Source: Rehmannia glutinosa
Taxonomy: Eukaryota > Streptophyta > Magnoliopsida > Lamiales > Orobanchaceae
DNA: 64,000 nt
NCBI GenBank assembly: GCA_016081115.2
Contig: JABTTQ020000187.1
Location: 310,001-374,000, forward strand
Direction: 5' to 3'
Positions 58,591 to 64,000 of the stretch are shown here, piece after piece (position 1 is the first letter of the stretch; each line of letters opens with the position of its first letter). The notes beneath the pieces were generated by a model, which made no database searches, was not told where the DNA came from, and worked only from the letters and a program-made list of their open reading frames with translations. Made by a program: the position numbers and the translations under genes.

Positions 58591-58914
58591 ATTTTCAATA
58601 ACAAAGAATAATATCAAATGTACAATTAATACCATTTTGGAAAATGAGCTTAGAGCCTAATTTACGTGGTTTAGATTTAATTGCACATGTGCATGCAATT
58701 ATAGCCGAAGGACACATTTTTCATGCCTAGTAACCAATAATTACTAAGCCTTTAATACGTTTTTTGGGCTAATCATAAGCTATGAGAAAAAATCTCAAGT
58801 GTCCCACCTCTTGGTTGCATGCATGTGAAATCACCTGTTTATGATTTTCATATCATTACATCGCCAACTAATCCTACTATTTACGAATCAAAATAAAATT
58901 AATTTGTTCATAAT

Positions 58915-59110
58915 GTATATGCCGAGTCAGGTCGGCCCGCAGGGCTAAATAGTATTAAGACCAATATTATTGGGGCCCGGTCCGGCCCATAAAAATATGC
59001 TGGAGAAATTCGCCGGCCAAATAGGCCATGTTCATTTCGGACCTCTAAAAATACAATCCAGTCCAGTTTTTTTATCGGACCGATTGGGCCAAAATTAATA
59101 GCTCTAAATT
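58915..59110. repeat. GGCCC-type hAT-related repeat fragment
   Basis: Words such as GTCAGGTCGGCCCGCAGG, GGGGCCCGGTCCGGCCC and AAATAGGCC resemble the arms of the 21684-27943 element. Ends not resolved. Confidence 0.35.
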
Positions 59111-59342
59111 ATGTGGTCGACGCTAAATGGACTCCGAACAATTTAGAAAACCTTTTTTGGAACCAACAAATTATAAAACCTAAATGAACCTAAATTAAGA
59201 GTTTGCAACCAAGCTCTCAGTTTTGCCCAATAATAGCTAATAAGTACTATGGCTTATTTTATTCACCGATTTGTTTATTCTAATATTTAGAAGGAAAACA
59301 AATTATTTCTTATAAGGCAGTGAGGTCCTAAAGCCTTACACC

Positions 59343-59754
59343 GTGAGGTCTAAAAACAGGTCTCGGAGCCCCGTATCTGACCCAAACTGGGGGAATGCAT
59401 CCAACCCGAAAAGATGGACCTTGATCCCCCTGACAACCAAGTACAACACCACCGTCCAGATGATGACACTTGGCACACTCACATTAGTCAGGGATATCTA
59501 TAAATACATTGCTACATTAACTTGATGGTAACTATTCATTCTGTCACTTTTACTACTTACTTTTACATTTACCGTCTTCATACCCCTGTACCTCACGAAC
59601 TCGATTTGACTTAGGCATCGGAGGGCCTTAGACGGGATTGACGGGACCATCTCCAGCTAGCCTGACGTGTGTTCATCTATTTCAGGTCACTTAAGAACTC
59701 GAACCTGGTTACCCGAAAGTATACGACCCAAAGGTAACTCACTGATGTAAATCA
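59343..59754 (+). repeat. Gypsy 5' LTR (left limit approximate)
   Basis: Starts TGAGGTCTAAAAACAGG-like and ends ATCA; a TATAAAT promoter motif near 59499. Only one LTR is in the window, so the start cannot be confirmed. Confidence 0.5.
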
Positions 59755-59756
59755 GT

Positions 59757-59774
59757 TGGCGCCGTTTGTGGGAA
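59757..59774 (+). other. Gypsy primer-binding site
   Basis: TGGCGCCGTTTGTGGGAA two bases after the LTR, similar to the TGGCGCCGT primer sites of Tat/Athila-type elements. Confidence 0.6.
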
Positions 59775-59812
59775 ACTTCTTTTCCCTTTAACTCGAAAGG
59801 AGGTATGGAAGG

Positions 59813-60889
59813 ATGGAGACCCCATTGAAGCATGTTCAAAAGGGGGTGCTAGAGACCCCCAGGAAGGATAAGGAGGTGCTACAACCAGTGTTCTCCTCCT
59901 CTCAATCTATCCCGGATCCTTTGGATACGGGGAGGAAAGATCCCGACCAGATGATCTCTATGAGAAAGGAGGACTTTGAGAAGCTGGTCCTAGAGAGAAG
60001 TCAGCAGCTCGCGAAGGAGAAGGGTTTGCCGACCTTGATGATCAGAGCTGACAATGGATAATGATGGTCATAAGCACCTGGGTAAGAGGGGTATCCCAGG
60101 AGGTCTTGAGCAAGAGGAAGCCGAGAGCAGGACCCCTCCTCCAAGACCCAGATCCCCTGAGAAAGCGGGATTAGGGGTCGAGGGTTGGGTGTGCCCATGA
60201 CGCGAGTACCATTAGGCGATAACTTGCAGGAGCTTAGTGAGAAAATTGAACTCGCCACTAAGAAGTTGGAGGAGATGAAGAGAAGGGGGGGCGTTACGTC
60301 TCTACAAAAGAGAGGATCTCTTTTTTGTGAAGGGATCTTGATGGAGGTAGTGACCCCGAATTTCAAGCTCCCAGACCTACCTCGGTATGATGGAAACAAG
60401 GACCCCCAAGAATACCTAACGGCATTCGAACATGTGATGCAGCTATAAGGGCAATTAGACGCTATTAACGCCCGTATCTTTATCACTACTCTGTTAGGTC
60501 GAGCTCAAGAGTGGTTCACGGGCCTACTGTCGGGTACCGTGGTTTCTTATGAGCAATTGGTGAGGAAATTCCTTTTTCATTTTGCCAGCAAGAAGAAGGC
60601 TAAGAGATCGGCCACGTACCTCTTTACTATTCGGTAGGGGGAGAAAGAACCTCTTCGAGACTTCATTAACTGGTTCAACAATGAGGTCTTGGAGGTCGAT
60701 GAACTAAGAATTGATATGATGATCAGTATCATGATTCACGCTCTGAAAAAGGGACCTTTCGTATCGGCATTAGCCCGGGACCCCCCGGGCGATGTTGAAG
60801 GCTTGATGGAGATGGCACAGAGATACATACACGAGGAAGAGATGAACTCCCTGAAAGACCGCGAGTGGTCCCAGAATGCAAGAACCAAG
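59813..60889 (+). pseudogene. Gypsy gag (Retrotrans_gag), broken and truncated
   Basis: Opens METPLKHVQKGVLETPRK. Stops and a frameshift occur near 60059-60180, then the frame reopens at 60185. The Retrotrans_gag core reads NFKLPDLPRYDGNKDPQEYL, a TAA at 60446-60448, then AQEWFTGLLSGTVVSYEQL, a second stop TAG at 60635-60637, and GEKEPLRDFINWFNNEVLEV. Both core stops fall where related gags have Gln, consistent with C-to-T changes. The gene is cut after AQRYIHEEEMNSLKDREWSQ by the copia insertion. Confidence 0.8.
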
Positions 60890-60890
60890 G

Positions 60891-62455
60891 TGTTGGGAAA
60901 TTATTTTGTAGATTTTGATGAATGCCATGTAAAACTTAGAATAGGATGTTGGCACCCCATTTTTCTTGTAAACTGCATTGTAATAGATAGGGCTGGTCGA
61001 GCTGAGTTAATTCGAGATATGCCTAAGCATGCAAGAAGACAATCGGAGACGGAGGAAGGAAAACTCATTTTGCAAGGCATTTGAGTATGGCAAAGAAGAG
61101 AAGACGGGAACTGATCAAGATGCAAGCGAGATGCAGGTGAGTAAAGTATCGATCAAGTCAACTCAAGATAGCCAAGTCTCAAGTTGAAGTGATAGAAGAG
61201 TCATCCATGATTTGAAGTCGACTCTAAGTCACCTGGGGAAGGCAAGGAAATGCGTCAAGTCGAGATAATCTGAAAGAGATCCGTTGCAGAGAAATCAAGA
61301 GAATTACTTAAACAAGTAATACCTCCATACTACCTTTCTTGAAGTGCTCGGTTCAGGAAGCGTGCAAAAGGAATAAACCAATGGGAAGCTCGCACCATGT
61401 CGAACTCGAAAAGTCAAGAATCGTTCATACGAGGAAACGTAAATTCCAAGGACTGCAACAAGACAAGCCAACGACCACAAGTGTCTTTTGAAAATAAGCC
61501 TATCTCTTCAACGGGCAAATTTTCAAAAGAACACTATAAAAGGCTGAGGAGTTTATTTGAGAAGAGGTTACCTTGATAACCTGAACCACGAACATTCAAG
61601 CAAATATTTGAACTATAACCTAAAAACATTCTCAAGTCATTCAAGATCAATCCTCAAGCCTACACTACGAAGAAAATCAATCCAACACTCACCTGTGAAG
61701 GAAAGATAACTTCAATCAGTTGAAGAGGAAACTTTTGAAGAATCAAGGGGTCTACATTCCACGGAGGATTGTAGGAAGGTTCAAGGTCAAACCAGTCTCA
61801 AGTTTTTGGAGGGCTTCGTGATCAAATCCAAGAAGCTTGAGCAAGTGGGTTGTAGTAGCAAAGGTAAATCAAGCCCTGTGAAGAAGTTGAGTCGCATTTG
61901 GTGAGTGACAAGGCATCTCCAAACCGAGTCCCAAAGGATCAAGTCATCTGTGTGATCAAGACTTGTATCCGGATTAACCACTCGTATCTTGATCAATACT
62001 TAGTGGATTCCTCCAGGAGTTGGAGAAGAGAGGAGTAGAAGAATTACCCCATCTTCGAACCTCTATAAAATCCTATTGTGTTATTTACATTTCAGCACTT
62101 TAAATTCTGCATCTTATTGTTATATCTGCTGATAAATTTGCTATCCAATTGATAAACAACTGTGTGCTAAAACCAAGTATCAAAACAAACTTAACCAAAT
62201 TCAAGGGTGTTAAGTCTTCCGATAAAAACAAATCACGATCGAGTTAAGTCTTTAGTCAAAACAATTGAGTTATTCTATCAACAAAAATCAGTCTGTTGAG
62301 TGATTAACTCTGGCGATTAACTAACTTAGCTGTCCATCAAGGACTCAGCTGTGAAGTATTAACTCTGAATATTTAAAAGGACTAAATTGAAAAGTTGGTA
62401 AGGTTTATTCAATCCCCCCTTCTAAACCTTACACTCACACCCCTTGGGACCTACA
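60891..62455 (+). repeat. Copia LTR D, 1565 bp (5' LTR of element 3)
   Basis: Begins TGTTGGGAAATTATTTTG and ends CTTGGGACCTACA; TATA box CTATAAAAGG at 61534-61543. Similar in length and landmarks to LTRs B and C. Confidence 0.9.
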
Positions 62456-62457
62456 AG

Positions 62458-62469
62458 TGGTATCAGAGC
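62458..62469 (+). other. Element 3 primer-binding site
   Basis: TGGTATCAGAGC, an intact initiator-Met tRNA primer site, two bases after the LTR. Confidence 0.88.
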
Positions 62470-62582
62470 GGTTGGTTCATTGAGCCTTCCGCACTGGTTA
62501 CTGAACTAGATCTCCAAATTTTTCAAAGTCTGTTTTAGTACCTAAGTTTTCAAAACTCTTTTTATCATCAAAAGTTATTATC

Positions 62583-64000
62583 ATGGAAGCAAATTTGACA
62601 CGCATCCCTATGTTCACAATTGAAGAATTTGATGATTGGAAAATTCGTATGCAGGCTCATCTATCAGCATTACATGATGAGATTTGGATAGTGATAGAGG
62701 ATGGGCCACTGCAAATTTTAAAAGTGAACACAATCTGTAAGGAGAGTGCGGTGAAGGTGAAGAGGATCTTGCTCCCTGCACCAGTCATGGTTGAAAAACC
62801 AAGAGTTGAATGGACAAATGATGATGAGAAAAAGATATAACTTGGACAATGTGGCCAAGGACATTCTTTACAAAACCCTGGACAAAGCTATGTTCAACAA
62901 AGTCAAATCATGCAAAACGACTAAAGAAATCTGGGACAAGCTAACATTGATTTGTGAAGGCTCAGAGCAAATCAAGGAAAATAAACTATCGGTTGATGTA
63001 CAGAAATTTGAGTTCAAAATGATCGTAGGAAAGACCTTGGATCAACTGGATGCTCGGTTCACAGAAATTACTAATGAGCTATCTGCACTTGGAAAAGAAT
63101 ATACACAGAAGGAAATGTGTATGAAGATTCTAAGAAGTCTCCCAACTGAGTGGGATATGAAAGTCATGGCCATGAGACACTCCATGGACCTATCAAAGAC
63201 ATCCAACCATGAGCTATTCTCAGATCTCAAAGCCTACGAATTTGAGCTGAGAAGAAAATACCAAGAGGAGGCAGTTTTGCCCAAAACAGCTACTCTAATT
63301 GTTAAGGATGGCAAGAGAGCTAAGGTCAAAGAAGTCGTTGACCAAGAGGAAATAGCCATGATGGTTAAAAGGTTTAACAAGTTCTTCAATAAGAACTACA
63401 AGAGAGGCAAGGACGAATCCTCCAGAAGACACTCAGCTCCCTCCAAGTCAAGGGAAGATAGGCCAACCAAGAGAATAGAGCATCAAAAAGCTGAATATCA
63501 AAGGGCTGACAATCCAAGAATGGAAAGAGTGATCAAAAGGTTGAAAATCTATCTTTGGAATCAGGCAACCAGGTCACTATGCCATTGATTGCCCATATCC
63601 TGTAGTCAACAAATACGGGAATGAAGAAGAAAGAAAGGTCTTGAGAAAGAAGACAAGAAAAGAAAAAAGGCAATGTTGGCTGCAGAGATCTTTTGAGACA
63701 ACCCAAGTCGAGAGACATAGCCGATTGAGAGTAGTGAAGTCGACTACTCAAGTGACTCAAGAAGAAGCCTTGATCTGTTTGATGGCCAAGGAACAAGACC
63801 AACCTGACCAAGAAGATGAGGTACACTCTAACTCATCACACTCAGATTCTAGTGATAGTGACTGTGACACACACACTTCATCACCCACTGATCTTTATGA
63901 TTCATTAGGCAAAATGATGAAAGATTTTGAACACATTAAATCCTCACACACACTACTAAATGAGGAAAACATCCTACTCAAGAGCCAAAACTCACAGCTG
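62583..64000 (+). pseudogene. Element 3 gag, frameshifted, runs off the window
   Basis: Starts MEANLTRIPMFTIEEFDDWK. A frameshift near 62820 breaks it after VEWTNDDEKK; the other frame continues with YNLDNVAKDILYKTLDKAMF to LRSLPTEWDMKVMAMRHSMD. A second frameshift falls inside the zinc knuckle near 63560, after which GHYAIDCPYP continues in another frame. The Asp/Ser-rich linker (SHSDSSDSD region, about 63840-63870) follows. Both positions that are stops in element 2 are sense codons here. Confidence 0.82.

Larger units (their letters stand above)
58285..59342. other. Spacer between the copia complex and the gypsy fragment
   Basis: No gene. Holds a SINE-like segment (58478-58590) and a GGCCCG/GGCCAAAT-rich repeat fragment (58915-59110). 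Confidence 0.5.
59343..60890 (+). mobile_element. Ty3/gypsy (Tat-like) 5' fragment, interrupted by copia element 3
   Basis: An LTR-like region ends ATGTAAATCA at 59754, followed by primer site TTGGCGCCGTTTGTGGG. The LTR contains GACTTAGGCATCGGAGGG, a block common near the 3' end of Tat-lineage LTRs, and a TATA-like TATCTATAAATAC near 59495-59507. Gag follows. The left LTR limit is uncertain (59321 or 59343). At 60890 the sequence changes to the copia LTR, so the remainder, if present, lies beyond the window. Confidence 0.7.
60891..64000 (+). mobile_element. Ty1/copia element 3 (same family), 5' part, plus strand
   Basis: 5' LTR 60891-62455, primer site at 62458-62469, gag from 62583; the window ends inside gag. 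Opposite orientation to elements 1 and 2. Inserted in gypsy gag; the five bases before it are CAAGG, which should recur at its far end. Its gag reads through the two nonsense positions of element 2 but has its own frameshifts. Confidence 0.85.

Overview
This is plant nuclear DNA: AT-rich intergenic sequence packed with plant transposon families and one spliced plant-specific gene. The host looks like a eudicot. A Lamiales species is my guess, because the third ORF of the large copia elements resembles proteins I remember as very abundant in Dorcoceras and its relatives; I could not check this. No bacterial-type operons, CRISPR arrays or functional RNA genes are visible.

Layout. 1-4264: right part of a decayed PIF/Harbinger transposon (Myb/SANT ORF1 plus DDE transposase, both minus strand). 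4885-8538: non-autonomous Helitron. 9935-11186: degenerate Mutator-like element filled with a tandem array. 11221-11357: SINE. 11409-11602: hAT MITE. 12274-17372 (minus): the only credible host gene, eight coding exons that join in frame into 373 codons with a plant-protein-1589 (TIGR01589/PF09713) domain; its 5' UTR and promoter run to about 19.1 kb and its introns carry three MITEs and a SINE. 21684-27943: a three-level nest, with a Cassandra TRIM (5S-like LTRs) inside a Helitron inside a hAT-like element. 27980-28233: Stowaway MITE. 28601-28774: Mutator-like MITE. 28862-30779: an unusual long-TIR element whose two arms each carry an outward-facing tRNA-like module and a G-quadruplex-type block. 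31149-31700: pogo-like remnant.

32071-58284 is a 26 kb Ty1/copia complex, probably Sirevirus lineage, on the minus strand: three LTRs and two about 10.6-11 kb bodies that share the middle LTR. Each body encodes gag, pol (protease, integrase, RT, RNase H) and, beyond pol, a long third ORF region of about 4.6 kb. A conserved TATA box and leader precede that ORF, so it looks like a separately transcribed gene. All reading frames are broken by stops and indels. 59343-60890 is the 5' end of a Ty3/gypsy (Tat-like) element, interrupted at 60890 by a third copia copy on the plus strand that runs off the window.

The strongest candidates for something under-described are (1) the long-TIR element at 28862-30779 with paired tRNA-like and G4 modules, and (2) the copia third ORF with its own internal promoter. 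Everything here is read by eye: boundaries supported by target-site duplications are good to a base or two, others are approximate.
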